From the NCBI GenBank assembly GCA_947589485.1, contig CANQBK010000002.1:1-64000 (forward strand): a DNA stretch of 64,000 nt. Direction: 5' to 3'. The notes beneath the pieces were generated by a model that was not told the DNA's origin, ran no database searches, and worked only from the letters and a program-made list of their open reading frames with translations. The DNA is from an uncultured Clostridia bacterium (GTDB lineage: Bacteria > Bacillota > Clostridia > Oscillospirales > Acutalibacteraceae). Below, piece after piece: positions 31,656-41,795 of this stretch; position 1 is the first letter of the stretch; each line of letters starts with the position of its first letter. Made by a program: the position numbers and the translations under genes.

Positions 31656-32939
31656 ATGACACTAAAATCATCAAACAAAGTGGAAACAAACAGATATGAA
31701 TTGGTTGTTGAAATTGACGGCGATACATTTATGAACGCCGTTAATGCCGTTTATAAAAAGCAAGTAAAAAATATAACCATTCCCGGATTCAGAAAGGGTA
31801 AGGCTCCCCGTTCCATTATAGAAAGGGAATACGGCGAGGGCGTATTTTATGAGGACGCAATGAAAGAATTGTATCCGCAAGCCCTTGAAGATGCAGCCGA
31901 AGAGGCAGGACTTGAACTTGTAAGGGACACAATCGACCTTGATGTGGAAAAAGCGGATAAAAGCGGATTTGTGTTTAAAGCTGTTGTTACCGTTGAACCG
32001 GAGGTTGAAATCGAAAACTACAAGGGCATTTCCGTAAAACCGATGTCGCTTGAAATTACGGATAAAGACATAGACGAAGAAATCCAAAAGGTTTTAAAAA
32101 GAAACAGTCGTATTGTAAGCGTTGAGGACAGACCGGCTGAAAAAGACGATATTGTTGTTATCGACTTTAAAGGATTGCTTGACGGCGAAGCGTTTGACGG
32201 AGGTACAGCGGAAAATTACAGCCTGACATTGGGCAGCGGTGCGTTTATTCCCGGCTTTGAAGATCAGGTTATCGGACATAAAAGCGGTGAAGAATTTACA
32301 ATAGACGTTACTTTCCCGGAAGATTATCAGGTTGAAGAGCTTAAGGGCAAAGCGGTTAAGTTTGAAATTAAGCTGCATGAAGTCAAAACTCACGAGCTTT
32401 CCGAATTTGATGACGAGTTCGTTAAAGATGTAAGTGAATTTGATACGGTTGACGAGTATAAAGCCGACATTAAGAAAAAGCTCGAAGAGTCACGCAAAGA
32501 AGAAGCTGAAAACGATAAGGAACGTCAAATCGTTGAAAAGCTGACTGAGCTTGTTAAGGCTGAAATACCCGAAGCAATGTTTGAAAACAGACTTGACGGC
32601 ATTGTTGACGAGTTTGCAATGAATCTCAGAACACAGGGAATTGATCTTGACACATATATGCAGTACACGGGTCTTACAGACGAAAAGCTCCGTGAAACTT
32701 ATTACGACAGGGCTGTTTCACAGGTCAAAGTCAGACTCGCACTTAAAAAGATTGCCGAAATTGAAGGATTTAAGGCTACGGAAGAAGATATTGAAAATAA
32801 GTACAGCGAGCTTGCCGAAACATACAAGGTTGAAATCGACAGAGTTAAAGCGGCGTTTACATCAAAAAATATCGCCGATGACATTGAACTGTCAAAGGCT
32901 ATGGACTTCGTAAAAGAATCGGCTGTAAACGAAGAATAA
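31656..32939 (+). CDS. tig: Trigger factor
   Basis: 427 residues from ATG 31656, with GGAGG eight bases upstream; the track start at 31620 is too early. It is the ribosome-associated chaperone with three domains. The N-terminal ribosome-binding domain carries the signature PGFRKGKAP. A central FKBP-type prolyl isomerase follows (DIVVIDFKGLLDGEAFDGG, LGSGAFIPGFEDQVIG). The C-terminal helical arms are seen (AEIPEAMFENRLD). It opens the operon tig-clpP-clpX, the order common in Firmicutes and Proteobacteria, and links nascent-chain folding with the ClpXP protease. Confidence 0.97.
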   Translation: MTLKSSNKVETNRYELVVEIDGDTFMNAVNAVYKKQVKNITIPGFRKGKAPRSIIEREYGEGVFYEDAMKELYPQALEDAAEEAGLELVRDTIDLDVEKADKSGFVFKAVVTVEPEVEIENYKGISVKPMSLEITDKDIDEEIQKVLKRNSRIVSVEDRPAEKDDIVVIDFKGLLDGEAFDGGTAENYSLTLGSGAFIPGFEDQVIGHKSGEEFTIDVTFPEDYQVEELKGKAVKFEIKLHEVKTHELSEFDDEFVKDVSEFDTVDEYKADIKKKLEESRKEEAENDKERQIVEKLTELVKAEIPEAMFENRLDGIVDEFAMNLRTQGIDLDTYMQYTGLTDEKLRETYYDRAVSQVKVRLALKKIAEIEGFKATEEDIENKYSELAETYKVEIDRVKAAFTSKNIADDIELSKAMDFVKESAVNEE

Positions 32940-33010
32940 TTTACTTAAAAATGATTAAAGCACCAAAATTATGACAATGATTTAATTGATTTAAAACGGA
33001 GGTAATTTTT

Positions 33011-33592
33011 ATGTCATTGGTACCTTATGTTGTTGAACAAACAAACAGAGGAGAACGCTCTTATGATATTTATTCAAGGCTGCTTAACGACAGAATAATT
33101 ATGCTTACCGAAGAAGTAAACAATGTTTCAGCAAGTCTTGTTGTTGCACAGTTGCTTTATCTTGAGGGACAGGACAGCACAAAGGATATAAGCCTGTATA
33201 TTAACAGCCCCGGAGGTTCGGTTACCGACGGTATGGCAATATATGATACCATGCAGTATATCAAGTGCGACGTATCGACTATATGTATGGGTATGGCGGC
33301 AAGTATGGGTGCGTTTCTCCTTGCCGCAGGCAAAAAGGGTAAAAGATATGCCCTGCCTAACAGCGATATTATGATTCACCAGCCGAGCGGCGGCGCTCAG
33401 GGTCAGGCAACGGACATTATGATACATGCCGACCACATTATCCAAACAAAGAAAAAACTTAACACTATATTGTCGGAGAAAACCGGTCAGCCTTATGATA
33501 TTATTGCAAGAGATACCGAGCGTGACAATTTTATGACTGCTCAACAGGCTCTTGAATACGGTCTTATTGATAAGGTAATTACACAGCGATAA
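33011..33592 (+). CDS. clpP: ATP-dependent Clp protease proteolytic subunit
   Basis: 193 residues. The catalytic triad is in place: Ser in [11 protein letters not shown], His in [12 protein letters not shown], and Asp in the segment [12 protein letters not shown]. The N-terminus [20 protein letters not shown] and [16 protein letters not shown] are standard. ClpP forms a double heptamer that degrades proteins fed by ClpX. A good GGAGG site precedes the ATG, and clpX follows after 12 bases. Confidence 0.98.
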   Translation: MSLVPYVVEQTNRGERSYDIYSRLLNDRIIMLTEEVNNVSASLVVAQLLYLEGQDSTKDISLYINSPGGSVTDGMAIYDTMQYIKCDVSTICMGMAASMGAFLLAAGKKGKRYALPNSDIMIHQPSGGAQGQATDIMIHADHIIQTKKKLNTILSEKTGQPYDIIARDTERDNFMTAQQALEYGLIDKVITQR

Positions 33593-33604
33593 AGGAGTGC
33601 GGAA

Positions 33605-34921
33605 ATGTCAAACAAGGAAGAAAGCAAGAGAAGTATATGTTGTTCTTTCTGCGGAAAATCTCAGGAAACGGTCGGACGTATGATACAGGGACCGGGAGTT
33701 TATATATGCGACGAATGTATTGAGCTTTGCAGTTCTATCCTAAAAAATAACGGTGACATTTCAGAAGAGTTTAACGAAAACCTCTTCCGAGGAATGGGTG
33801 AACTTCCAAAACCGCAGGAGATAAAGGAAAAACTCGATGAATATGTTATCGGTCAAGATGAAGCAAAGATTTCGCTTGCGGTTTCGGTTTATAACCACTA
33901 TAAAAGAATTAACTACCACGATGATGACGATGTTGCGCTTAACAAGAGCAACGTGCTTCTTTTGGGTCCGTCAGGAGTCGGCAAAACTCTTCTTGCACAG
34001 ACTCTTGCCCGTATCCTTGACGTTCCTTTTGCCATAGCCGACGCAACTACCCTTACTGAAGCAGGTTATGTCGGAGAAGATGTTGAAAATATTCTTCTTC
34101 GCCTTATTCAGGCTGCCGATTTTGATATTGCCCGTGCGGAACGCGGAATTATTTATGTTGACGAAATCGACAAAATTGCCCGTAAATCGGAAAACCCCTC
34201 AATTACGCGTGACGTAAGCGGAGAGGGCGTTCAGCAGGCATTATTGAAAATTTTGGAGGGTACAATTTCAAATGTTCCCCCTCAAGGCGGCAGAAAGCAT
34301 CCCCAGCAGGAGTTTATTCAAATTAATACCTCAAACATTTTGTTTATATGCGGCGGAGCCTTTGACGGACTTGAAAAGACCGTCGAAAAACGTATGGGTT
34401 CCTCGGTACTCGGTTTTAATGCGGATATAAAGTCAAAGAGTGAACTTGACACAACAAGCTGGATGTCCGACGTTATTCCGCAGGATCTTGTAAAATTCGG
34501 ACTTATACCGGAGCTTGTAGGCAGACTTCCCGTAATAACCGCGCTTAACGGTCTTGACGAAAACGCTCTTGTGCGTATTTTAAAGGAACCGAAAGATTCT
34601 CTTGTCAAGCAATATACAAAGCTGTTTGCCCTCGACGGTGTTGAAATAGAATTTGAAGATGATTCACTTATCGAAATCGCCAAAAAGGCTATCGAAAGGC
34701 ATACAGGCGCAAGAGGACTGCGTTCCATTATGGAAGAGATCCTTAAAAAACTTATGTATGAGATTCCTTCAGATGAAACGGTCGTAGGAATTAAAATAAC
34801 GCCCGAAACCGTTCGCGGAGAATCCGAACCTCAGCTTGAACGTGCAAAAACCAAGAGGATACGGAAAATTATTACCGATAAATCTTCAAAGAAAAAGTCG
34901 AAAAGAAGTTCCGCATCTTAA
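33605..34921 (+). CDS. clpX: ATP-dependent Clp protease ATP-binding subunit ClpX
   Basis: 438 residues. The N-terminal zinc-binding domain has CSFCGKSQ and CDECIELC. The AAA+ module follows: Walker A GPSGVGKT, pore loop GYVGEDVE, Walker [12 protein letters not shown], and sensor regions [16 protein letters not shown] and [13 protein letters not shown]. It unfolds substrates and feeds them to ClpP. The C-terminal 20 residues are basic and variable. Last gene of the operon, with a terminator after it. Confidence 0.98.
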   Translation: MSNKEESKRSICCSFCGKSQETVGRMIQGPGVYICDECIELCSSILKNNGDISEEFNENLFRGMGELPKPQEIKEKLDEYVIGQDEAKISLAVSVYNHYKRINYHDDDDVALNKSNVLLLGPSGVGKTLLAQTLARILDVPFAIADATTLTEAGYVGEDVENILLRLIQAADFDIARAERGIIYVDEIDKIARKSENPSITRDVSGEGVQQALLKILEGTISNVPPQGGRKHPQQEFIQINTSNILFICGGAFDGLEKTVEKRMGSSVLGFNADIKSKSELDTTSWMSDVIPQDLVKFGLIPELVGRLPVITALNGLDENALVRILKEPKDSLVKQYTKLFALDGVEIEFEDDSLIEIAKKAIERHTGARGLRSIMEEILKKLMYEIPSDETVVGIKITPETVRGESEPQLERAKTKRIRKIITDKSSKKKSKRSSAS

Positions 34922-34982
34922 TTTTTAATATTAATTAATTTTGCCGTGTGTCGGTAATAAATTAATTCCTAATGTAATAAAG

Positions 34983-35019
34983 GAAAAGCGCAGTCTTTGA
35001 AAGCTGTGCTTTTCTTTTT
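34983..35019 (+). terminator. Terminator of tig-clpP-clpX
   Basis: GAAAAGCGCAG/CTGTGCTTTTC stem with one G-T pair, followed by five T. Confidence 0.85.
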
Positions 35020-35345
35020 GTTACGGTAAATTTGAATTTCTTATGTTACAGCACAAATCTTCAGCCTTGTTCATTTTCAGACGGCATATCTCGGATTGTC
35101 AAGTATGTTTTCAAAGCCTAAAACGTACTTGTTAATTTTATATAAATTCTCCAAAAACTCTTGATTTTATTAATATCTTCAAGTATAATGTAACAATAAG
35201 TATAATAAGAATCTAAAAATTTCACCCATTGTGTAAGTTTTGTTTGGAAACTGCCTATGCTCACATAAAGTAAATATTTTATATGTTTTTTGCGGCAAAT
35301 TTAATTGACTTGTATACACAATATATTATATAAGGAGGAAACAAA
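35020..35345. other. Intergenic region, nothing recognised
   Basis: About 325 AT-rich bases between the clpX terminator and the next gene. I see no ORF with a ribosome site and no conserved RNA. TTGACT (35305-35310) with an AT-rich -10 near 35327 is a weak promoter candidate, but it would leave an extremely short leader. Confidence 0.4.
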
Positions 35346-35945
35346 GTGAAAAATACGATAATTACTATTGCCCGTGTTTACGGAAGCGGAGGGCGGACAA
35401 TAGGAAAAATGCTTTCAGAAAAATTGCAGATTCCATATTATGACAGGAACCTTATATATATGGCTTCCGATAAAAGCGGAATTGATATACAGCACTTCTC
35501 GGAAAATGACGAAAAGATAATGAAATCATCGGATGTGAGTTTTATACCGCCCGAAAACAGGCGTTATGTTTCAAAAGACAATATATTTGATTATCAATCG
35601 CAAATTATCCGTGATGTGTCGTATAAGTCGGACTGTATAATCGTCGGTCGCTGTGCTAATTTTATTCTCAAAAACAGCGATCATAGACTTCTTCGCATAT
35701 ACATATACGCACCCGATGATGTTTGCATTTCAACGATTATGAAAAAATTTTCCATATCCGAGCGCGATGCGGAAAAAACATTTCGCCAAATAAACAAGCA
35801 TAGGGAAGAGTATTACAAATACCATACGGGCAAGGAATGGAGAGATGTTCGGAATTATGATTTATGTTTCGATACATCTGTTTTTACATATAAACAAGCG
35901 GTTTCGGCAATAAGCAAATATTCCGAAATATTTTCTTCCTTATAG
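35346..35945 (+). CDS. Cytidylate kinase-like protein
   Basis: 199 residues starting GTG, with AAGGAGG upstream. The N-terminus IITIARVYGSGGRTIGKML is the modified P-loop of the cytidylate-kinase-like family (PF13189 type), and PYYDRNLIYMAS follows, as in that family. CIIVGRCANFIL and the Arg-rich lid SISERDAEKTFRQINKHREEYYKYHTGKEW also fit. Many Clostridia carry several such proteins beside a true Cmk. Whether it phosphorylates CMP or another substrate is not known. It is a monocistronic gene converging on a glycosyltransferase. Confidence 0.88.
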   Translation: MKNTIITIARVYGSGGRTIGKMLSEKLQIPYYDRNLIYMASDKSGIDIQHFSENDEKIMKSSDVSFIPPENRRYVSKDNIFDYQSQIIRDVSYKSDCIIVGRCANFILKNSDHRLLRIYIYAPDDVCISTIMKKFSISERDAEKTFRQINKHREEYYKYHTGKEWRDVRNYDLCFDTSVFTYKQAVSAISKYSEIFSSL

Positions 35946-35987
35946 TGCCGAACAGGGTCGGCGTCGTTATGGAATTGTTTATTTAAA

Positions 35988-36029
35988 AATCCGTACAAAC
36001 TCTAATACACGGCAGAGTTTGTACGGATT
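35988..36029. terminator. Bidirectional terminator between converging genes
   Basis: A perfect 16-bp inverted repeat AATCCGTACAAACTCT/AGAGTTTGTACGGATT with a 10-base loop lies between the kinase-like gene and the glycosyltransferase gene. AT-rich tracts flank both sides. Confidence 0.8.
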
Positions 36030-36077
36030 ATTATTATATTTAAAATATTTTTTAAGAGGTAAACAGCTTGTTATATC

Positions 36078-37268
36078 TTATGTGAAATTTTTTAATCTTC
36101 TTATCCTTATTGCGTTTCGATATATATTGACATATTTTTCACACATATATATATTGCCGGTGTTTGAAATCGTGTGGCGGACAACGTGTTTTATTCGATT
36201 TTTTTGCGACTGGTTTACAGAAGAAAGTTTTTTTAAATATTTTGCAAATTCGTATTCGTTTGTATAAACAAACCCATTAATACCGTTTTGAATCATATTA
36301 TAAACAAATTTTTCATTGTCCTCTTTTATAAGTACCGGAAGCCCACAAGCGATTGCCTCAGAAAATGACATTGACATAAGTCCGTCATCATAAGAACAAA
36401 CATATATATCACATGAAGAATAAATTTCGGGCATAATTGAATGTGCAACGGAGCCGATAAAACGTACCATATTATTTATGTGAAGTCTGCGGCAAAGAGA
36501 TTTAAGATAATCCGTTTCCGTACCGTCACCGACAATAAGAAATTGTATATTGTCATCGGGCGTTATATATTTAGAAATTGTTGTCAGGACAAATTCAAGA
36601 TTTTTTTCTACCGTGAGCTTGCCGGCAAAAACCGCAACCGATGAATCAGAAGCCAAGCCGAGTTTTTTACGCATTTTCTTTACTGACGTTTCGGTCGACT
36701 TTCTGTAATCAAAGAGAGATGTATCGGTATTTGAGGGTATAAGTACCACTCTTCTTTCTCGTCCCGCATTTTTTACGAACATTGACGCTCTGCGGCAAGA
36801 TGATGTAAGAATATCTGCATTGTCTATCATATCCTTAAAATGCTGTTTTTCAATCATTGTTTTTATGTTCCATATAATTTTTGAATTGCTTGAAGCAAAG
36901 CGGTCAATGTAATAATCGTGTATTGTAAATACAACGGGCTTATTGATTTTATCGGCAAGATAGATACCCATATAACCGATTCTTGTGTCTGTTTGAATAT
37001 GGACAATATCGGGTTTGAAGCTCTTTATAAATTCAATTGTTTTGTTGTCGTTTATATTTTTACATTCGTATCCGTATTTATTATTGCATTTTCGTGCAGG
37101 ACAACGAATAATGCCGTTTTTAAATACCGGACGTTTTGTATGAAGCGAAGAGGTCACAATAAGGACTTGATGCTTAAGTTTTTCAAGTCCGTTTTTGAGA
37201 ACCTCAACATAGCTCGAAATACCGCTGATATTTGGTGAAAACACCTCTGTAAATATAACTATACGCAT
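36078..37268 (-). CDS. Glycosyltransferase family 4
   Basis: 396 residues in the GT-B fold. The N-terminal acceptor domain begins MRIVIFTEVFSPNISGISSY, with DIVHIQTDTRIGYMGI and FTIHDYY. The C-terminal nucleotide-sugar domain has VAVFAGKLTVEKNLEFVL, FLIVGDGTETDYLKSL, VRFIGSV and the ExxxxxE-type motif SMSFSEAIACGLPVLI. Close relatives include diacylglycerol glucosyltransferases of Gram-positive bacteria that make glycolipids and lipoteichoic acid anchors. Donor and acceptor cannot be fixed here. No signal peptide; likely membrane-associated on the cytoplasmic side. It is a single gene. Confidence 0.9.
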   Translation of the reverse strand: MRIVIFTEVFSPNISGISSYVEVLKNGLEKLKHQVLIVTSSLHTKRPVFKNGIIRCPARKCNNKYGYECKNINDNKTIEFIKSFKPDIVHIQTDTRIGYMGIYLADKINKPVVFTIHDYYIDRFASSNSKIIWNIKTMIEKQHFKDMIDNADILTSSCRRASMFVKNAGRERRVVLIPSNTDTSLFDYRKSTETSVKKMRKKLGLASDSSVAVFAGKLTVEKNLEFVLTTISKYITPDDNIQFLIVGDGTETDYLKSLCRRLHINNMVRFIGSVAHSIMPEIYSSCDIYVCSYDDGLMSMSFSEAIACGLPVLIKEDNEKFVYNMIQNGINGFVYTNEYEFAKYLKKLSSVNQSQKNRIKHVVRHTISNTGNIYMCEKYVNIYRNAIRIRRLKNFT

Positions 37269-37433
37269 ATAATCACCGTAAAAAAGTTAATATAATACAA
37301 TTATAGCATATAAATTGTCAAATCTAAATACTTAATTTAAATTTATATAATAAATAATAAAAAGTCTTTAAAAAACAATAAAAATAATGTATAATATATA
37401 ACATATAAAAAAATACGGAAAGTTGGTGCTTTT

Positions 37434-38396
37434 TTGGAAAAAAAATTTTCGGTAACATTATCAAAAATAATATCTGAGCTTGAACTTGATGTTGCATATA
37501 TGCCAAAGGATCCGAATGAAATATATGTTTACTCAAAGGATATAACCCGTCCGGGGTTGGAGCTTACCGGATTCCTCGACTTTTTTGACAATTCAAGGAT
37601 AATCCTTTTCGGAAATACGGAAAACAGTTATCTTAACAGATTTAGCTCGGAACAAAGATTTCACGTTCTGGATCGCATATTTTCATTGTTGCCTCCGGCA
37701 ATAATAATCGCGCGTAATATTATACCTTACGGAGAACTTATGTCTGCCGCCGAAAAGTATAAAATACCTGTTTTGCGTTCCGCCGAAGCTACGTCAGCAC
37801 TTTCGGCATCTCTTGTAACATTTACCAACACGGAGCTTGCACCGAGAGTAACGCGCCACGGTGTGCTTGTAGAGGTTTACGGCGAGGGTTTGTTTATTGT
37901 CGGTGACAGCGGTGTGGGTAAAAGCGAAACTGCCATTGAACTTATAAAAAGAGGTCATCGGCTTATAGCTGATGACGCCGTTGAAATAAGGCGCGTGTCA
38001 AACAAATCTCTTATAGGCTCTGCTCCCGAAAATATACGTCATTTTATTGAACTGAGGGGCATAGGTATTATAAACGCAAGACGTCTTTTCGGTATGGGAT
38101 CTGTAAAAATGAGCGAAAAAATAGATATGGTAATAAACCTTGAAATTTGGGACAACAAAAAGGTTTATGACCGAATGGGAATGAGCAATGAAATGACTGA
38201 AATTTTGGGTAATCAGGTTCCCATTCTTACAATTCCCGTAAAGCCCGGACGTAATCTTGCCGTTATAATTGAGGTTGCGGCAATTAACAATCGTCAGCGC
38301 AAAATGGGTTACAACGCCGCCCAGGAACTTTTCTCCCTTCTTGGTCTTGATTATCCGGAAGAGGAAAACACCGTTGTAAAAAACATTGAGTTTTAA
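37434..38396 (+). CDS. hprK: HPr kinase/phosphorylase
   Basis: 320 residues, TTG start with GGTG upstream. This bifunctional enzyme phosphorylates Ser-46 of HPr and reverses it, controlling carbon catabolite repression in Firmicutes. The N-terminal domain runs to about residue 130. The kinase domain has RHGVLVEVYGEGLFIVGDSG with the P-loop GDSGVGKSETAIEL, DDAVEIRR, and the family signature ELRGIGIINARRLFG. The C-terminal helix NRQRKMGYNAAQEL is also typical. It heads the group hprK-murB-rapZ-whiA. Confidence 0.96.
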   Translation: MEKKFSVTLSKIISELELDVAYMPKDPNEIYVYSKDITRPGLELTGFLDFFDNSRIILFGNTENSYLNRFSSEQRFHVLDRIFSLLPPAIIIARNIIPYGELMSAAEKYKIPVLRSAEATSALSASLVTFTNTELAPRVTRHGVLVEVYGEGLFIVGDSGVGKSETAIELIKRGHRLIADDAVEIRRVSNKSLIGSAPENIRHFIELRGIGIINARRLFGMGSVKMSEKIDMVINLEIWDNKKVYDRMGMSNEMTEILGNQVPILTIPVKPGRNLAVIIEVAAINNRQRKMGYNAAQELFSLLGLDYPEEENTVVKNIEF

Positions 38397-38470
38397 ACAA
38401 AGAGGTAAATATGTTAATTTTTCAAACAGGTGAGTAATTCTTGCCTGAAATAAAAATAAAGAGGTTTTTT

Positions 38471-39373
38471 ATGATTAATCCGGAATTTATGGATCTTATC
38501 AAATCCGAAGAAACAAAAATATACTTAAATGAGCCGATGAGCCTTCATACCACGTTTCGCATAGGCGGAAATGCCGATTGTTTATGCGAGGTAAAAAGTG
38601 TGGAATCTCTTAGGAACATAATAACGCTTTGCAGGGAATACTGCGTTCCTTACTTTATTTTGGGACTTGGTTCAAACCTTCTTGTTTCCGATAACGGTAT
38701 AAGAGGTGTTGTTATCAAACTTGGCGGTAAATTTAACGAGATTAACTATATTGATAATGAACAGATTTGCTGCGGAGCCGGCGTTACGCTTGCCGGATTG
38801 TGTGTTGCCGCAAGGAATATGTCGCTCGGCGGTCTGGAGTTTGCATGGGGCATACCCGGTTCCGTCGGCGGTGCGGTATATATGAATGCGGGAGCTTATG
38901 ACGGTGAAATAAAAGATGTTGTCATATCTTCAACATATATGAATGAAAAAGGTGAAATTCATAGTTACAACAAATCCGAACACGACTTTTCGTACCGTCA
39001 CAGCGTCTATTCCGATATGAACAACATTATTCTTAACGTGACGTTTCAGCTAAAAAGAAAAAATCAAGATGAAATAACGGACCGTATGCAGGAACTTATG
39101 GACAGAAGAAGAACCAAGCAGCCTACAAACCACCCAAGTGCCGGCAGTGTGTTTAAACGTCCTAAGGGATATTATGCCGCTGCTCTTATTGAAGAATGTA
39201 ATTTGAAAGGGTGTACAGTGGGAGGAGCACAGGTCAGTGAAAAACATTCGGGTTTTATAGTCAATAACGGAGGCGCTACCGCACAAGATGTTAAAACATT
39301 GATCGAACATATTAAAAAAGAAGTTAAAGAGCAAAAGGGAGTTGAACTTTGCTGCGAGATAAAATATATATGA
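38471..39373 (+). CDS. murB: UDP-N-acetylmuramate dehydrogenase
   Basis: 300 residues from ATG 38471, with AAAGAGG upstream; the track start at 38441 is a TTG ahead of the ribosome site. This FAD enzyme reduces UDP-GlcNAc-enolpyruvate to UDP-MurNAc in peptidoglycan synthesis. Visible motifs: TTFRIGGNAD, LGLGSNLLVSDNGIRGVVIK, WGIPGSVGGAVYMNAGAYDG, SYRHSVY and HPSAGSVFKRP with the catalytic Ser. The end EKHSGFIVNNGGATAQDV is the type II MurB pattern. Confidence 0.97.
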   Translation: MINPEFMDLIKSEETKIYLNEPMSLHTTFRIGGNADCLCEVKSVESLRNIITLCREYCVPYFILGLGSNLLVSDNGIRGVVIKLGGKFNEINYIDNEQICCGAGVTLAGLCVAARNMSLGGLEFAWGIPGSVGGAVYMNAGAYDGEIKDVVISSTYMNEKGEIHSYNKSEHDFSYRHSVYSDMNNIILNVTFQLKRKNQDEITDRMQELMDRRRTKQPTNHPSAGSVFKRPKGYYAAALIEECNLKGCTVGGAQVSEKHSGFIVNNGGATAQDVKTLIEHIKKEVKEQKGVELCCEIKYI

Positions 39374-39411
39374 AAAAATAGGTATTGTCAAAACGAATTA
39401 GGTGGGTGTAT

Positions 39412-40275
39412 ATGGAATTTATAATTATAACGGGTCTTTCGGGTGCGGGTAAATCCGTCGCAATGAGAAATATGGAAGACATAGGTTTTTATTGTGTGGA
39501 TAATATTCCGCCTATGCTTGTTTCAACATTTTATGATCTTTGCGAAAAATCCTCGGACGAACATATGAAAAAAATAGCCGTTGTTACCGATATTCGCGCA
39601 GGCGATATATTTGACAATCTTTTTGATTCGCTTGGCAAGCTGAAAGCCGCGAAAAAAAAATATAAAATTTTATTTCTTGACGCGCGGGATGAGGTCCTTT
39701 TGCATCGCTTTAAGGAAACGCGCCGAAAACATCCCCTTAATGACATAAGCAGCGGTTCAACCGAGGACGCAGTGCGGCTTGAGCGTGAACTCCTTATGCC
39801 TATAAAGGCACGCGCCGACTATGTTATTGACACTTCACTTTTGTCGCAAACCCAACTGAAAGAACGTATAACCTCGCTTTTTTTGGGTAATGCGGCATTG
39901 GGACTTACGGTAAATTGCCTTTCGTTTGGATTTAAATACGGCTTGCCCTCAGAGGCGGATCTTGTTTTTGACGTTCGTTGTTTACCTAATCCTTTTTACA
40001 TTCCGGAACTTAAACATCATACGGGATTGGATTCGTGTGTTTATGATTATGTAATGAAATTTGAGCAATCAAAGGGATTTGCGGAAAGGATGATTTCACT
40101 TATTGATTTCTCAATTCCGCTGTATCTTACCGAGGGAAAAAGTCAGCTTGTAATTGCGGTCGGATGTACCGGAGGCAAACATCGTTCCGTTACGCTTACA
40201 AGAGTTCTTTATGACCATATACTTGAAACAGGTCAAAGAGTAATAGTACATCATAGAGATATAGGTAAAAATTGA
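39412..40275 (+). CDS. rapZ: RapZ/YvcJ nucleotide-binding protein
   Basis: About 287 residues from ATG 39412, with GGTGGG upstream. N-terminal P-loop GLSGAGKSVAMRNMEDIGFY, then CVDNIPPMLV. FLDARDEVLLHRFKETRRKHPL is the Walker-B-like region. The C-terminal domain has SFGFKYGLPSEADLVFDVRCLPNP and IAVGCTGGKHRSVTL. In E. coli RapZ controls the small RNA GlmZ; in Gram-positive bacteria the role of YvcJ is less clear and GTP/ATP hydrolysis is known. It lies between murB and whiA, a conserved clostridial order. Confidence 0.95.
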   Translation: MEFIIITGLSGAGKSVAMRNMEDIGFYCVDNIPPMLVSTFYDLCEKSSDEHMKKIAVVTDIRAGDIFDNLFDSLGKLKAAKKKYKILFLDARDEVLLHRFKETRRKHPLNDISSGSTEDAVRLERELLMPIKARADYVIDTSLLSQTQLKERITSLFLGNAALGLTVNCLSFGFKYGLPSEADLVFDVRCLPNPFYIPELKHHTGLDSCVYDYVMKFEQSKGFAERMISLIDFSIPLYLTEGKSQLVIAVGCTGGKHRSVTLTRVLYDHILETGQRVIVHHRDIGKN

Positions 40276-40287
40276 CGGTGATAAAGT

Positions 40288-41214
40288 ATGTCATTTTCAA
40301 AACAAACAAAGTCTGAGCTTTGTCTGGCAGATGTAAATAACAGTGAACAAAAAACCGCGCTTATTTACGGTATGATACTTTTTTCAAAGGTTTTCAGCCA
40401 TTCGGCTCTTAATTTTACAACCGAATGTCAACCGGTGGCATCGCTGTATTCGGAACTGCTCTCATCGACAGTGGGAGTAATTGTGGAGCTTAAATCAAAC
40501 ATATCGCGCAAAGGCGTTAAAAACAATATTTTTAACATTTCCGTTCCCGATAAAAATGATTGCAAAAGGATATACGATTTTTTCGGACATACCCCAAAAC
40601 AGCCGAGTCTCCGCATAAACCGTGCAAATATTGATGGTGACGAATGTATTCCTTTGTTTTTGAGGGGAGCTTTTCTTTCGTGCGGAAATGTTACCGATCC
40701 CGAAAAAGACTATCATCTTGAATTTGTTGTACCCCGTATGAATCTTGCGGCAGATCTTGAACGTATTATTTCCGAAATTGAAGAAATAAATGCCGAACCA
40801 AATGTTATTAAACGAAAAGGCAGTTATGTCGTATATATAAAGGGCAGTGACAGTATTGCCGATATGATTACATATATGGGTGCTCCGATGTCATCTTTGG
40901 ATATTGTTCAAAATAAAATTTTTAAATCGGTGCGTAACCGTGTTAACAGGAAAATAAACTCCGAAACCGCAAATATCAATAAAACTGCCGAGGCTTCTGC
41001 AAAGCAGCTTTATGCAATAAATATTATATTAAAAAAACGGGGTTTGGAATTTCTTGACGATGACCTTAAAGAGCTTGCTCAGATACGTATTGAACATCCG
41101 GAATTTAATTTAAGAGAACTGGGAGCGTCGCTTTCAACACCAATAAGCCGATCAGGAGTAAACCACAGACTTCAACGGATTATTGATATTGCAAAGGAGC
41201 TTGACGGCAAATGA
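40288..41214 (+). CDS. whiA: DNA-binding protein WhiA
   Basis: 308 residues. It combines an N-terminal LAGLIDADG-like fold (RGAFLSCGNVTDPEKDYHLEF, LRINRANI) with a C-terminal helix-turn-helix (LAQIRIEHPEFNLRELGASL with ISRSGVNHRLQRI). WhiA is a conserved Gram-positive regulator, required for sporulation septation in Streptomyces and affecting division in Bacillus. It starts 12 bases after rapZ. The yvcK gene often found between these two is absent here. Confidence 0.95.
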   Translation: MSFSKQTKSELCLADVNNSEQKTALIYGMILFSKVFSHSALNFTTECQPVASLYSELLSSTVGVIVELKSNISRKGVKNNIFNISVPDKNDCKRIYDFFGHTPKQPSLRINRANIDGDECIPLFLRGAFLSCGNVTDPEKDYHLEFVVPRMNLAADLERIISEIEEINAEPNVIKRKGSYVVYIKGSDSIADMITYMGAPMSSLDIVQNKIFKSVRNRVNRKINSETANINKTAEASAKQLYAINIILKKRGLEFLDDDLKELAQIRIEHPEFNLRELGASLSTPISRSGVNHRLQRIIDIAKELDGK

Positions 41215-41780
41215 ACAGCATATTAAAATTTGTATTTGTTTTTCTGAACGATGGTTTGCCGTGGGTTCTTATAGTTGCTCCTGTTTATATTTTTTTCAGG
41301 ATACTTTACATATATGTTACATCAAAAGGAAAACTGTTTATTAAATATAACATTGTACGTGAATCAATATTGTTTATGTTTGTTATATTTACAACAATGC
41401 TTTTTGTACAAACTTGGGCGGTGGATACAAACGGAAAAAGCGATATAAATATTATACCGTTTTATATGGTATATACTCAAATATCGGAAATGAATAATTC
41501 ACAAAGTTCATATTCATTGTTTTTATTGAACATAATCGGCAATATAGCAGTTTTCGTTCCGATTGGCATTTTTTCGGCATATTTGTTTAAAGGCAGTATT
41601 TCCCGTACCATCGGTTTGGGATTTTATATATCCTTTATTATTGAGGTAGGGCAGATTCCACTTAACCGAACAAGTGATGTGGACGATCTTATTCTCAATA
41701 CAACGGGAGCGGCTTTTGGTTTTGCCGTATATAAAACGGGAAATTTTGTTAAAAGAAAACTAAAGTTATCAGATGTATAA
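41211..41780 (+). CDS. VanZ-like membrane protein
   Basis: 189 residues; the ATG overlaps the whiA stop (ATGA), so it is translationally coupled. Four or five hydrophobic helices are predicted. The family pattern is seen in NIIPFYMVY, then SLFLLNIIGNIAVFVPIGIFSAYL, SFIIEVGQIPLNRTSDVDDLILNTTGAAFGFAV. VanZ proteins give low-level teicoplanin resistance in one setting, but most chromosomal copies have unknown envelope roles. Coupling with whiA is unusual enough to note. Confidence 0.88.
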   Translation: MNSILKFVFVFLNDGLPWVLIVAPVYIFFRILYIYVTSKGKLFIKYNIVRESILFMFVIFTTMLFVQTWAVDTNGKSDINIIPFYMVYTQISEMNNSQSSYSLFLLNIIGNIAVFVPIGIFSAYLFKGSISRTIGLGFYISFIIEVGQIPLNRTSDVDDLILNTTGAAFGFAVYKTGNFVKRKLKLSDV

Positions 41781-41795
41781 ACCGGTATATACGGC

